From: Pedobacter sp. SYSU D00535
Lineage (GTDB): Bacteria; Bacteroidota; Bacteroidia; Sphingobacteriales; Sphingobacteriaceae
Direction: 5' to 3'
Assembly (NCBI RefSeq): GCF_017355855.1
Contig: NZ_JAFEWD010000002.1
Span: 682,001-746,000, forward strand
Length of the DNA: 64,000 bases
The position numbers and the translations under genes were made by a program. This document shows positions 27,243 through 36,704 of this stretch, piece by piece (the first letter of the stretch is position 1; every line of letters begins with the position of its first letter). The notes under the pieces were generated by a model. That model was not told the origin of the DNA. It was given only the letters and a program-made list of their open reading frames with translations, and did no database searches.

Positions 27243-29744
27243 ATGAACATACACACTCACACAATAGATAAAAAAATGGCAAGCTTAAGAATTGGACACT
27301 TCTTTTTGTTATTAATCCTCACTGGGCAGGTATTTGCCCAGCCCTCGAAATTATTAACGTTATGGTACAACAAGCCTGCTGAAAATTGGAACGAAGCTCT
27401 TCCTATTGGGAATGGAGCACTAGCTGCAATGATATTTGGCGATGTAACTAATGAGCGAATTCAGTTAAATGAAGAAACAATCTGGGCCGGAGAGCCGGGA
27501 AACAATGTGCCAGAAAACGTTTATGAACCAATCCAGCAAATAAGGAAATTACTATTCGAAGGGAAGTATAAGGAGGCGCAGGATTTGTCTAACGCGACCT
27601 TTCCTCGCCAGGCACCTGCCAACCTTAACCATGGAATGCAATATCAAACCGCAGGCAACCTATATATCCGATCTAGTTATGCTGGTCCGGTCACGAAATA
27701 CCGTCGTGACCTGGACATTAGCAAAGCAGTAGCCAGCGTAACCTATCAAACAGGAGGTGTCAACTATAAACGTGAATTCATTGCTTCGTTAACCGACCGG
27801 GTTATTGCGGTAAGACTCACAGCAGATAAATCGGGAAGTATTTCGTTCGGGTTAGGGATGGATAGCCCCTTCAAAGAATATCAGGTTCAAACTCAAAATG
27901 GTAAACTGTTACTTGCAGGTTTAACCTCATCGGTTGAGAATAAGAAAGGCAAAGTTCGCTATCAGGTGCAAATTCGACCTGTTGTGGAGGGAGGTAAAAT
28001 ATCAATCTCCGATACCAGCATACACGTTTCTAATGCAAATTCTGCAACCTTAATTATTTCTATCGGTACTAACTATCGCAGCTATAATGATATAAGCGGG
28101 AATGAAGTAGAAAAGGCCGCGATTTACCTGCGTCAGGCGGCGAAAAAGAGCTACGAGAGGCTTAAGTCAGAACATATTTCTGCTTATAAAAAATACTTCG
28201 ACCGTGTAAGCCTGAATCTTGGTGTGACCGATGCTGTTAATAAACCAACTGATATCAGAATTAAGGAATTTGCTAAAGGGAATGATCCCGCCCTGACTTC
28301 TCTTTACTTTCAGTTTGGACGCTATCTATTAATATCCAGCTCGCTTCCAGGAACACACCCGGCAAACCTGCAGGGAAAATGGAACGACAAATTAAGTCCA
28401 CCATGGGATAGTAAGTATACTGTGAATATAAACACCGAGATGAATTACTGGCCGGCAGAAGTCACAGCCTTGCCAGAATTGCACGAACCCTTGTTTAAAA
28501 TGCTTAAAGATCTAAGTGTTACAGGTCAGGAAAGCGCCGCTGGCATGTACCATGCACGGGGCTGGAACCTGCATCATAATACAGATCTATGGCGAATAAC
28601 CGGAGTTGTAGATGGTGGCTTTTATGGCATGTGGCCAATGGGTGGGGCATGGCTTACTCAACACATCTGGCAACATTATTTATTTACAGGCGACAAGAAG
28701 TTCTTGGAAGAGTACTATCCCGTATTAAAGGGAGCCGCACTATTTTACGTGGATATATTACAGGAAGATCCCGCGAACAAATGGCTGGTTGTATCTCCGT
28801 CTATGTCACCGGAGAACAAATATGAACCTGGAATAGGCATAACTGCCGGCGCCACAATGGATAATCAACTTGTGTTTGATGTCTTCTCTAACGTGATCCG
28901 CTCAGCATCAATCCTAAAAAAGGATAATCTATTTGCCGATACACTTTCTGCTCTTATCAAACGCCTGCCTCCCATGCAGATTGGACAGTATGGCCAACTA
29001 CAGGAATGGTTGCAAGATTGGGATAAACCGACAGACAATCACAGACATGTTTCCCATCTATACGGACTGTTTCCAAGCGCTCAAATATCTCCATCTCGAA
29101 ATCCCGAACTATTTGAGGCTGCAAAAAATAGTCTAACTTATCGGGGAGACAAATCAACCGGGTGGTCAATGGGTTGGAAAGTTAATTTGTGGGCAAGATT
29201 GCTGGATGGAAATCGTGCGTATAAATTAATAGAAGACCAGTTGAATCCAGCTTCAATAGAAAAATCAGGACAGAGTGGGGGAACGTATCCTAATCTCTTT
29301 GATGCACATCCTCCTTTCCAGATTGATGGAAATTTTGGTTGCACATCAGGCATCGCAGAAATGCTTTTACAGTCGCACGATGGCGCAATTCATCTTTTAC
29401 CGGCGATCCCCGATAATTGGCCAAAAGGGAGCATAAAAGGACTTATCGCCCGAGGGGGATTTATGATCGATATGGATTGGAAAGATGGAAAGGTTACTTA
29501 TCTCAGGATAAAATCCAATTTAGGCGGAAATTGCAGGCTTAAAGTTCACAACGATCTTACTGCTAAAGTAGCCATTTTGCGTCCGGCAAAAGGGGAGAAC
29601 CCAAACCCGTTTTATCATGTGTCACCTGTTAAACGACCAATTCTGTCAGAGAAAGCGAATTTGAAGGGTATCTCGGTAAATAAAGGAATAGTGTACGATG
29701 TAAATACAAAAGCTGGTAGTACCTACGAGTTTTTTAATAGATAG
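27243..29744 (+). CDS. GH95-family alpha-L-fucosidase/alpha-L-galactosidase
   Basis: An 833-residue enzyme with the GH95 layout: N-terminal beta-sandwich opening with [18 protein letters not shown] and [11 protein letters not shown], an (alpha/alpha)6 barrel with [23 protein letters not shown] and [14 protein letters not shown], and a C-terminal beta domain. A second ATG twelve codons in (27276) gives a cleaner signal peptide ([15 protein letters not shown], ending FAQ) and may be the true start. GH95 enzymes are inverting alpha-1,2-L-fucosidases, or alpha-L-galactosidases on rhamnogalacturonan and xyloglucan. Either fits a pectin locus. Confidence 0.92.
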   Translation: MNIHTHTIDKKMASLRIGHFFLLLILTGQVFAQPSKLLTLWYNKPAENWNEALPIGNGALAAMIFGDVTNERIQLNEETIWAGEPGNNVPENVYEPIQQIRKLLFEGKYKEAQDLSNATFPRQAPANLNHGMQYQTAGNLYIRSSYAGPVTKYRRDLDISKAVASVTYQTGGVNYKREFIASLTDRVIAVRLTADKSGSISFGLGMDSPFKEYQVQTQNGKLLLAGLTSSVENKKGKVRYQVQIRPVVEGGKISISDTSIHVSNANSATLIISIGTNYRSYNDISGNEVEKAAIYLRQAAKKSYERLKSEHISAYKKYFDRVSLNLGVTDAVNKPTDIRIKEFAKGNDPALTSLYFQFGRYLLISSSLPGTHPANLQGKWNDKLSPPWDSKYTVNINTEMNYWPAEVTALPELHEPLFKMLKDLSVTGQESAAGMYHARGWNLHHNTDLWRITGVVDGGFYGMWPMGGAWLTQHIWQHYLFTGDKKFLEEYYPVLKGAALFYVDILQEDPANKWLVVSPSMSPENKYEPGIGITAGATMDNQLVFDVFSNVIRSASILKKDNLFADTLSALIKRLPPMQIGQYGQLQEWLQDWDKPTDNHRHVSHLYGLFPSAQISPSRNPELFEAAKNSLTYRGDKSTGWSMGWKVNLWARLLDGNRAYKLIEDQLNPASIEKSGQSGGTYPNLFDAHPPFQIDGNFGCTSGIAEMLLQSHDGAIHLLPAIPDNWPKGSIKGLIARGGFMIDMDWKDGKVTYLRIKSNLGGNCRLKVHNDLTAKVAILRPAKGENPNPFYHVSPVKRPILSEKANLKGISVNKGIVYDVNTKAGSTYEFFNR

Positions 29745-29782
29745 TAACCAAGGTAAATACACTCCGGAACAGATATTATTGG

Positions 29783-29950
29783 ATGCCAAAAATTGTAGAT
29801 ATATGGATAATTTTCGGAAATACTGATAAATCTAATGTAAACACGAAAAAGGTTTATCACACCTTCAGTTACGAGATCGTTCTAGCAGATGCCGCGGCAC
29901 TAATAAATCTTTTGGATTTAACCGAACTTGAAAAAATCAATTCCTCTTAA
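29783..29950 (+). CDS. Small ORF, 55 residues, possible gene remnant
   Basis: An ATG-started frame of 55 codons in the 314-bp gap between GH95 and the alpha-oxoamine synthase. The sequence begins MPKIVDIWIIFGNTDKS and ends with an acidic helix-like tail (LINLLDLTELEKINSS). No family is recognised. It may be a real small protein or a fragment left at the junction between the sugar locus and the following module. The rest of the gap is AT-rich leader for the next gene. Confidence 0.3.
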   Translation: MPKIVDIWIIFGNTDKSNVNTKKVYHTFSYEIVLADAAALINLLDLTELEKINSS

Positions 29951-30058
29951 AGTTTATCTGGGTGATGGTAGTATTGCTTCTTTTCTTTTTTGCTGTTAAG
30001 CTACCACCACCAAGTTACCCTGAATATAATTTGGCTCTTAATTAAATAAAGTTCCGCA

Positions 30059-31330
30059 ATGAAAATTGATTTTGACAAAGCCAGCTTTAGGGATTTTGAG
30101 AACATTCCCGGCCTTGGCGTGAATGAGCGTTCTGCTCTGTTTTTAAATTATATTAACAGGCTGAAGGAGCGCGGCCTGTTACATTATCGTTACTTAATAT
30201 CTAGTCCTTGCTCTCCGGTAGTAGAGCTGGAGCTTCCTGGAAAACCTCCTCGCCCATATGTTAGCCTTGTGTCTAACGACTACCTAGGTTTTACACAGCA
30301 TCCGAAAGTAAAAAAGGCGGCAATAGCGGGAATCGAGGATTTAGGAACAGGCTCTGGAGCATCGCCAGCCATAGGCGGTAACTTTGCCTTACATGAAGCG
30401 TTAGAAAAAAAGATAGCCAGCTTTTTCCGACGAGAAAACGCAATTCTTTACACCACCGGTTATACAGCTAATTCTGCGACACTTCAGTGCTTACTGAAGA
30501 AAGAAGACATTGCCATCATTGATGCAGGAGTTCATACCAGTGTAATTGAGGGTTGTCTGCTGACCAACGTAAAAACGTTTCCTCATAACAACCTGGAAGC
30601 ATTGGAAAGAATCCTTCGTTTGACAAAGGATCAATACCGGACAAAGATGGTTGTAATTGACGGCGTTTATTCTCAGGATGGTGATTTAGCTCCGTTAAAG
30701 GAAATTGTTAAACTGGTTAAAGACTATGATGCCCTTTTAATGATGGACGACGCACATGGCACGGGCGTAATAGGTGCGACTGGAAGGGGAGTAATTGAAC
30801 TGAAAAATCTTTGGGAAGAGGTCGATATTATTTCCGGCACTTTCAGTAAAACTTTCGGGCAAATCGGTGGCTATGTCGTGGGTTCTAAAGAATTAGTTAA
30901 TTTCTTGAAGTATCAGAGTCGCCAGCATCTTTTCTCAGTAACAGCTACTCCGGCTTCAGCAGGCATTTTAAAAGCGATCGACCTAATTGATGAAGAACCT
31001 ATTTGGCAACGCATGCTCTGGGAAAATGTAGAATATCTACGATCTGGTCTTTTAGGTTTGGGTTTAGATTTAGGAACCTCAGCCTCGGCCATTTTACCAG
31101 TTAAACTAGGAGATAGGGTACTGGCAGGAAAGGTGGCAGGTTTGCTGCTGGATGCAGGAGTATATGCCAATCCTATTATGTATCCGGCAGTTGCTCTTAA
31201 TGATGCACGTATACGTATGAGTGTTATGGCAACACATTCTCGAGAACAACTTGACCAGGTGTTGAACGCATATGAGTACGCCATAGCTAAACTTAATCTA
31301 AAAGCAGTTGAAGTGACTAATGAAGACTAG
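30059..31330 (+). CDS. Alpha-oxoamine synthase family PLP enzyme (BioF/SPT/CqsA-like)
   Basis: A 423-residue cytoplasmic fold-type I aminotransferase of the alpha-oxoamine synthase family, which condenses an amino acid with an acyl thioester. PLP-site features are visible: the substrate/PLP loop GSGASPAIGG, TTGYTANSA, MDDAHGTGVIG with the Asp that contacts the pyridine nitrogen, and the Schiff-base lysine K264 in SGTFSKTFGQIGGY. An N-terminal extension of about 45 residues precedes the usual BioF start. No other biotin genes are nearby, and its overlap with a TetR gene points to a dedicated role such as a signal molecule or a lipid precursor. The substrate cannot be read from the sequence. 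Confidence 0.85.
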   Translation: MKIDFDKASFRDFENIPGLGVNERSALFLNYINRLKERGLLHYRYLISSPCSPVVELELPGKPPRPYVSLVSNDYLGFTQHPKVKKAAIAGIEDLGTGSGASPAIGGNFALHEALEKKIASFFRRENAILYTTGYTANSATLQCLLKKEDIAIIDAGVHTSVIEGCLLTNVKTFPHNNLEALERILRLTKDQYRTKMVVIDGVYSQDGDLAPLKEIVKLVKDYDALLMMDDAHGTGVIGATGRGVIELKNLWEEVDIISGTFSKTFGQIGGYVVGSKELVNFLKYQSRQHLFSVTATPASAGILKAIDLIDEEPIWQRMLWENVEYLRSGLLGLGLDLGTSASAILPVKLGDRVLAGKVAGLLLDAGVYANPIMYPAVALNDARIRMSVMATHSREQLDQVLNAYEYAIAKLNLKAVEVTNED

Positions 31331-31967
31331 AAGGAAACGGGACGAGATACTACGAATTGTTATGGAAGCAGTGGAAAGTATCTTGCATGAAAAAGGCTTC
31401 TCCGGATTAAGTATAAACCAGATTTCTCTGCGTGCTGGTGTAGCTAAGTCTACAATCTACGACCATTATCAAAGCAGGAATGGTTTGCTCTTGGCTTACA
31501 TAACGAAAAAGGATTTTTGGTTGCCCACATTTGAGAAACTCAAAGAGGAGAAAAAGCCGGAGGGAAATCAGTTGAAAGAATTCTATATCCGAATGCTCCA
31601 GCAGCAACTTGAACACGTTTTTTCGAAAAAGGAGATGCAGCAGTTTGTGCTCTGGCAAATCTCGGAGGAAAATAAACTCATCAAAAGCATTTGTCAAAAG
31701 AGGGAAGATGAAGGAGAGAGGTATCTGGAATGGATGAAATCCGCTTTTGAAAATAGTCATGTTAATTTTCGAGCTCTAAATGCTCTCCTGATAGGAGGTA
31801 TCTACTATTTAGCTTTACATTCCTCCATAAATGCGAGTACTGTTTGTGGGATTTCTCTTAATAAGAAAGAGGACTTTCAGGAAGTCATTAGAATGATTGA
31901 AATAATATTAGATAGTATGTGGCCAAAAGAAGGAGAAAAATTAACCGCAATTTCCAATGCTATTTGA
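31320..31967 (+). CDS. TetR/AcrR-family transcriptional regulator
   Basis: A 215-residue regulator with an N-terminal HTH (about 8-55, GLSINQISLRAGVAKSTIYDHYQSRNGLL) and a helical ligand-binding C-terminal half. Its start lies 11 bp inside the alpha-oxoamine synthase gene, so the two are translationally coupled and probably functionally linked. Palindromes at 31972-31983 and 31991-31998, straddling a promoter just after its stop, are candidate operators. Confidence 0.88.
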   Translation: MKTRRKRDEILRIVMEAVESILHEKGFSGLSINQISLRAGVAKSTIYDHYQSRNGLLLAYITKKDFWLPTFEKLKEEKKPEGNQLKEFYIRMLQQQLEHVFSKKEMQQFVLWQISEENKLIKSICQKREDEGERYLEWMKSAFENSHVNFRALNALLIGGIYYLALHSSINASTVCGISLNKKEDFQEVIRMIEIILDSMWPKEGEKLTAISNAI

Positions 31968-31971
31968 TTTC

Positions 31972-32003
31972 AATTGATCAATTAGTAAACATACGTATAT
32001 TTG
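31972..32003 (+). promoter_or_regulatory. Promoter with two palindromic candidate operators
   Basis: AATTGATCAATT (31972-31983) and ATACGTAT (31991-31998) are perfect palindromes. TATATTTG (31996-32003) is a full match to the -7 box TAnnTTTG, with TTG at 31974-31976 nineteen nt upstream as a -33 element. Only five bases past the TetR stop, this could be TetR-controlled and drive rteC. The first ATG downstream (MNKV then stop) looks like a decayed gene start. Confidence 0.55.
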
Positions 32004-32127
32004 AAAACTAATTTAAAAATGAACAAAGTATAGAAGAAAAGACAGATATAAACATATTGACCTCATAAGCGTCACCTTGATTCTCTAAATTGACAAAACT
32101 GGTAATTTTAAAATAGAACGAGAAACA

Positions 32128-32304
32128 ATGCGACGCCTGCCAAAGCGCGGGCGTGCAGAGTTATGGTTCTATTTGGGTATACCAGTGCCCGTCGATTTCA
32201 TAGCCCTAGCTGTAAGTCCTGCGCCTCTATTTAAGCAGGTCAATTCTAAATCTCTACGGAATCCGTCCGAACCTCTAAAAGAGAATTTGCAAACTGAAAA
32301 TTAG
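32128..32304 (+). CDS. Small ORF upstream of rteC, 58 residues
   Basis: A 58-codon ATG frame in the 380-bp gap between TetR and RteC, opening MRRLPKRGRAELWFYLGIP with a hydrophobic middle. A GC-rich hairpin (ACGCCTGC/GCGGGCGT, 32133-32154) overlaps its first codons. It could be a leader peptide with a structured start region or a chance frame. No family recognised. Confidence 0.3.
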   Translation: MRRLPKRGRAELWFYLGIPVPVDFIALAVSPAPLFKQVNSKSLRNPSEPLKENLQTEN

Positions 32305-32347
32305 TCTTATCGAATTTAACAAGTGAAGTCTTTGGCTTTGGATACCT

Positions 32348-33235
32348 ATGTCCAGGCGAATTGCTTTGCTTATAAATATTCCTTCACTATCTATGATAAC
32401 AGAACAATCAGAACATCGCTATAATACCTTAAAAGAAGAACTTGATTTAATTGCGGAAATGGGCATTTCATCCGTGAAACGTTTAAATACATCCCTTACT
32501 GCGATTCGATCCGCCCTTAGCGATATAAAAACATTTCTCGCTTCAACGACTTTTGCTGATACGCAGGACGAAATACACTTTTTTAAGCTTATCAAGCCCC
32601 GAATAGTTGCCGAACAGATCTACGTTTTAGAATCCTTTACCGCCGAAGCAGAAAAGCCTCGTTGTGATAAAACAAGAATTAATGCTTACTACAAACAAGA
32701 GCTACGCATTGTAGACCGTTTCTTTATTCGTCATAAATTCCTTTACCAATATTACCGAGAGGGCTTGACGGAAATGGATAAACTGTTATTTCTTCGTTCT
32801 TCGCCAGATCCTGAATTTCTTTACAGAGATGCTATAGACCGCGACCGGGATTTTTCGAGTCCGGCGGATAGTCTCTTCGCTCGTTTTATGGCTTATGAAC
32901 GTTTGCAGGACTTTCTACTATCTCAACTAGAAAGTTATTCAGATAAGTCTGAAAAGGAGACTAAGTCTTCGGAGCAAGGGCTGGTATGGACAGGAGATTC
33001 CATTAATCTTGTTGAAATTGCGTATGGTATCTGGCTTGCCGGTCAGCTAAACCACGGAAATGCAAACATCTCTCAAATTTTCCGCTTCTTGGAACCTACA
33101 TTTCAAGTAAAATTAGGCAAAGCCCACCGGAGATGGCTGGACATTTCTGAAAGGAAGCGGGATAGTTATACAAAATTCCTGGACCGTATGACGGAGTTGA
33201 TTAAGCAGCGAGTTGATAAGGAGTTGGAGCTGTAA
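32348..33235 (+). CDS. rteC: RteC-family conjugative-element regulator
   Basis: A 295-residue protein with the RteC domain, recognisable from NAYYKQELRIVDRFFIRHKFLYQYYREG and the C-terminal GDSINLVEIAYGIWLAGQ / FRFLEPTFQVKLG / AHRRWLDISERK segments, which form a winged-helix-like DNA-binding half. In CTnDOT, RteC activates the excision operon after RteA/RteB induction. Here no RteA/RteB pair is present in the window, so its inducing signal may differ. A second in-frame ATG at 32393 is a possible start. A strong terminator follows directly. Confidence 0.9.
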   Translation: MSRRIALLINIPSLSMITEQSEHRYNTLKEELDLIAEMGISSVKRLNTSLTAIRSALSDIKTFLASTTFADTQDEIHFFKLIKPRIVAEQIYVLESFTAEAEKPRCDKTRINAYYKQELRIVDRFFIRHKFLYQYYREGLTEMDKLLFLRSSPDPEFLYRDAIDRDRDFSSPADSLFARFMAYERLQDFLLSQLESYSDKSEKETKSSEQGLVWTGDSINLVEIAYGIWLAGQLNHGNANISQIFRFLEPTFQVKLGKAHRRWLDISERKRDSYTKFLDRMTELIKQRVDKELEL

Positions 33236-33247
33236 AAATTAAAATTC

Positions 33248-33282
33248 AAGTGTTTGATGGAGCAATCAAACACTTCTTTTCA
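33248..33282 (+). terminator. Rho-independent terminator after rteC
   Basis: AAGTGTTTGAT (33248-33258) and ATCAAACACTT (33265-33275) form a perfect 11-bp stem with a 6-nt loop, followed by CTTTTC. It begins 13 nt after the rteC stop. Confidence 0.8.
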
Positions 33283-33766
33283 AATGTTATCTAGCTTATA
33301 TCTTTCTAATTTTTACCGAAAGAAAACTTATGATCAGTTTTTAAAAAAAAGTTTCGATATACTCAGTATATCTTTCAGGTGGAAAGTCAATAGAAATAAA
33401 GAATTGAACTAAATTAATCTTAGACTTAATTTATTGTAAATAATCTTAAAGTTTGTCTTTCCACGGTATTTCAAAAGTTCGAAAAAATGTCCTCAATGTA
33501 AATCTCAAATGGCTTTATATTATTTTCTAACAAGGGAATAGGTATTCTTTATATCATTAAACTCTGATGTATCTGAACATTTGAGCTTTGTAATTTGGGT
33601 GGAAAACTGCAAGTTAATTATATATGGTTACAGTTCTCGGAAGGCCATTATCGACTGTAGGAAGAGATAAAAGGTTTACCCAATTCATTAATAAAGTGCA
33701 TTTGACTTTTCCTCATTGTCATCCCAAACTTACTTCTAGATTTTTAGGCTATATTCCAGTCCGTAC
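33283..33766. other. Intergenic AT-rich gap with one palindrome
   Basis: About 480 bp without a confident gene. GATATAC-TCA-GTATATC (33356-33372) is a perfect 7-bp inverted repeat that could be an operator. A 48-codon ATG frame (33624-33770) with basic composition runs to the end of the next gene, but nothing else supports it. Confidence 0.4.
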
Positions 33767-34456
33767 TTAACCGTTGTTTTGAATCGCGCCAATAAGGTTT
33801 TGTAATACTATAGTAGTATTTCCAATCTCCTCATCAGACTCATCGAAGTATCCTCTAAATGTGGCATAACATCCAGTACGTTGTATTCTAACTAAGATAG
33901 CGTTGAGTTCCTCAGCCTCAATATTCAGCTTTTTCTTAATTTCACTCTTGAAATCCTCCCAATAGCTTGAGGTAAGTTGCAAAGGGTTAAGATCCGTTTG
34001 ACTAAGAGAAGCATGTTTCTCAAATTCTAATTTAACGGAAAGAATAATAAATTCTCTTTCGGTTAGTTCGTTCAAAATCTGTTCATATTCCTCAAATTCA
34101 TCTATTTTAATTTCGTCCCTATATAACGATTTCAATATGGCTGCAAATGCTTTAATTTCAACGTCACTTCTGTTTTGATTAACATAGTTAACAGTGGCAA
34201 AAAATGCATGTAAATTGTCACTATTTTCTATAATCTCAGGGCTTAGTTTAACCTCCTCGTTGTTTAGTTCGTCGAAAAATGTTCTTAACTTTTTCGTTTT
34301 CATTGAGTTAACATATCCACTGAGCACTGTGTCTGCAACTGCGCCAATTGGAAAACCATTTAGAGTAGCAAGTTGAACAAGGGCCTTTAGCAATGGTTGT
34401 GATTCGTAACGCTCATGGAGTTTTATGATAGATGTTTCAAGTTCTTCCATTATCAA
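33767..34456 (-). CDS. Hypothetical protein in defence-type island
   Basis: A 229-residue mostly helical protein, divergent from the Septu-like ATPase gene 224 bp away. A short segment PIGAVADTVLSGYVNSMKTKK followed by RTFFDELN recalls the Gly-rich turn plus helix seen in several Abi-alpha/DUF4393-like and immunity-associated proteins, but the similarity is too weak for an assignment. There is no signal peptide or membrane segment. The start is ATG 34456 or a second ATG two codons later. Codon use is AT-rich like its neighbours. The function is unknown; the context suggests an accessory defence gene. Confidence 0.65.
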   Translation of the reverse strand: MIMEELETSIIKLHERYESQPLLKALVQLATLNGFPIGAVADTVLSGYVNSMKTKKLRTFFDELNNEEVKLSPEIIENSDNLHAFFATVNYVNQNRSDVEIKAFAAILKSLYRDEIKIDEFEEYEQILNELTEREFIILSVKLEFEKHASLSQTDLNPLQLTSSYWEDFKSEIKKKLNIEAEELNAILVRIQRTGCYATFRGYFDESDEEIGNTTIVLQNLIGAIQNNG

Positions 34457-34680
34457 ATTTAGTTCTTTTGAAGACTAACACAAAGTAGTAACTGGTTAGA
34501 TGTTAGACATGGTAAAAAGTATAGGAAACTTATCAATAACATATTATTATACAATCCCAGCTGGTTCAATCGGTAACAAAAGTTATTGCGACCAATTTTT
34601 AAGCCTGTGCTTTCTAAGAGAAGCATTAAAATCGTTTACTATTCCCTTTTCTTTTATCTTTATATTCGTGCAATACAAAT

Positions 34681-35943
34681 ATGAGAATAGATAAGATCGG
34701 CATACAGAACTTTCGAAATATAGGTGGGATGACTGAATACCGTTTAAATCCCAGCTTCACAGCTATAATTGGGATCAATGGTAAAGGGAAATCATCCATA
34801 CTTAATGCTCTTAAAATTGCTTCTGGTGCTTACCTTCTTGGTATTCCGGACGCTCCTAAACGCCACATCTATGAGAATGAAATTAGAAGAACAGATCATG
34901 GAAGTCATCTTATAAAAAACACTCCAGTAGTTATTCGGGCAGAAGGTGAAATCTATGGACAGCGTTTGAGTAAACCCTGGTGCCGGCAAATACCTGAAGG
35001 CAGATATAAGACGACTGCTAACGAAGTAGATATCGGCGAGATTAAAACAATAGCCCAGAACCGTTACACTTCGTATCTTCATGGTAGCCAAGTTGATAAC
35101 CCTGTGATAGCTTTTTTTGGAACGGAAAGGTTAAATGGATCGGGAAGGAATACCCTTGGTCCATACAATGGTAGGGAGGTTTTCAAATATGGATATTACA
35201 ACTGGCATGAAATGCAGGCTGGCACTTATAATTACATTAGCTGGTTGCAGAGCCATCGGTTTATGGTCAAGGAGAAACGCGAAAGTGCAGATCTTTACAA
35301 GGCATTTTTGCAAGCTATTAAGCGTGCTATACCTTTCATAGAAGACTTAGACTTTGATGGTCAGGAATTAAGACTAAAAGTAAGGATGATTCACGAAGAA
35401 GAAGCAGGGCCATATTTGCCCCTAAGTCTGCAAAGTGATGGTGTGAAAACGATGACAGCAATGGTAGCCGAACTAGCATATCGATGCATTATGCTAAATG
35501 CTCATCTGAAATCTAATGCAATATGCAACAGCCAGGGAATTGTAATGGTCGATGAATTGGATTTGCACTTGCATCCCAACTGGCAGCGACATGTTGTCGC
35601 TGATCTCAAAAGTGCTTTTCCCAAAATTCAATTTGTAGTTACTACGCATTCTCCTTTTATAGTACAGTCATTGCGGAATGACGAACTTATTAACCTGGAC
35701 GCCATTGGTGACATTAGTCCAAAGGATTTGACGCTTGATGAGGTCTCCACACATGTGATGCGAGTTGAAAGCGAATATTCTGTAGAAAATGAAGATAAAT
35801 ACAACAGTTCTAGAGATGTTCTAAAGAAATTAAAGGATCCGAAAGTAAGCGTTCGCGAAATTGATGAAGAAATAAAAGAGATATCAGATCCGGCGTTAAG
35901 AGCTTTTCTGGAATTGAATAAGATGGCGAAGGGTAATAAATAA
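34681..35943 (+). CDS. AAA/ABC-type ATPase, Septu PtuA-like
   Basis: A 420-residue SMC/OLD-type ATPase. Walker A is GINGKGKSS (31-39, K37), an ABC-signature-like LQSDGVKT lies near 255-262, Walker B is MVDELDLHLHP (about 288-298) and the H-loop region is TTHSPFIVQSL. The helical insert between the Walker motifs is moderate, as in COG3950/AAA_21 proteins. It is followed after 5 nt by an HNH endonuclease, the PtuA-PtuB arrangement of Septu anti-phage systems, in which the ATPase controls nuclease activity. Assignment to Septu is by architecture and order. Other ATPase-HNH pairs are possible. Confidence 0.8.
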   Translation: MRIDKIGIQNFRNIGGMTEYRLNPSFTAIIGINGKGKSSILNALKIASGAYLLGIPDAPKRHIYENEIRRTDHGSHLIKNTPVVIRAEGEIYGQRLSKPWCRQIPEGRYKTTANEVDIGEIKTIAQNRYTSYLHGSQVDNPVIAFFGTERLNGSGRNTLGPYNGREVFKYGYYNWHEMQAGTYNYISWLQSHRFMVKEKRESADLYKAFLQAIKRAIPFIEDLDFDGQELRLKVRMIHEEEAGPYLPLSLQSDGVKTMTAMVAELAYRCIMLNAHLKSNAICNSQGIVMVDELDLHLHPNWQRHVVADLKSAFPKIQFVVTTHSPFIVQSLRNDELINLDAIGDISPKDLTLDEVSTHVMRVESEYSVENEDKYNSSRDVLKKLKDPKVSVREIDEEIKEISDPALRAFLELNKMAKGNK

Positions 35944-35948
35944 ATAAT

Positions 35949-36704
35949 ATGCGACCGATAGAGAAGGGGAAGTGCCCGCAAATAGCAGGCACAGATAAAG
36001 TTGTTACAGAATATGGACAATGGAGATCTGACCTGTGTGATCGTATTGGTGAATATTGTGTTTATTGTAACATGCCAATAAATCATGCTCTTCAGGTTGA
36101 GCATGTAGTACCAAAGGTTCCTGTTTCCGGAGCTCCCGCCGGGGCTAAGTTAGCTTGGGATAATATGGTACTGGCATGCGGACCATGCAACCGAGCCAAA
36201 TCAAATAAGACAAGTAATATTTCCCTTCATTATCTTCCAGAAAGTCATAATACACATCTTCCTTTTGCTGCGATTGCACATTCTACAATCCCTAAGGCGT
36301 GTATCATTGCTCCTGCAATTGGCTTAAAAAGAAATCAGCTGACAAAAGCAAAAAGAACGATAAAATTGTTGAATTTACATGTTGTGGATGAACGAGATAA
36401 GATTGTCGATTTGCGGTGGAAAAAGCGTGCTGAGGCACAGCTATTAGTGAATAGTTTGTATGATATGTTGCAATCTACCAAAGTTCTTGCTGGATTTGAT
36501 GAAGATAAGTTTGCTAAAAATATTGCTTTGGTAGCGAAAGGATGCGGTTTTTTTAGTCTTTGGTATACAGCTTTTGAGAATGAACCAAAAGTAATGGAGA
36601 AACTTACTGATAATACCATAATCCCCGGAACAGCATTAAGTTGTTTTGACAAAACAAATGGTTTTAAACCGCTTCCGAGAAACACAGGGACTGATCCAAT
36701 TTAA
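35949..36704 (+). CDS. HNH endonuclease, Septu PtuB-like
   Basis: A 251-residue protein with an HNH/zinc-finger nuclease core. CVYC gives the first CxxC, QVEHVVPK is the catalytic His region, and NMVLACGPCNRAK the Asn/His strand with the second CxxC (about residues 37-82). The remainder is helical and probably contacts the ATPase. It is 5 nt downstream of the ATPase and almost surely co-transcribed. Its stop codon shares the tetranucleotide TTAA with the stop of the convergent gene at 36701. Confidence 0.82.
   Translation: MRPIEKGKCPQIAGTDKVVTEYGQWRSDLCDRIGEYCVYCNMPINHALQVEHVVPKVPVSGAPAGAKLAWDNMVLACGPCNRAKSNKTSNISLHYLPESHNTHLPFAAIAHSTIPKACIIAPAIGLKRNQLTKAKRTIKLLNLHVVDERDKIVDLRWKKRAEAQLLVNSLYDMLQSTKVLAGFDEDKFAKNIALVAKGCGFFSLWYTAFENEPKVMEKLTDNTIIPGTALSCFDKTNGFKPLPRNTGTDPI

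Noticed and set aside
30059-31330. Calling the PLP enzyme bioF (biotin synthesis)
   Set aside because: No other biotin genes are near, it overlaps a TetR gene, and the alpha-oxoamine family includes several other activities; the motifs seen do not separate them.
34500-34694. A 64-codon frame between the unknown gene and the Septu-like ATPase
   Set aside because: It overlaps the ATPase start, has odd composition and would occupy the only promoter space for two divergent genes.
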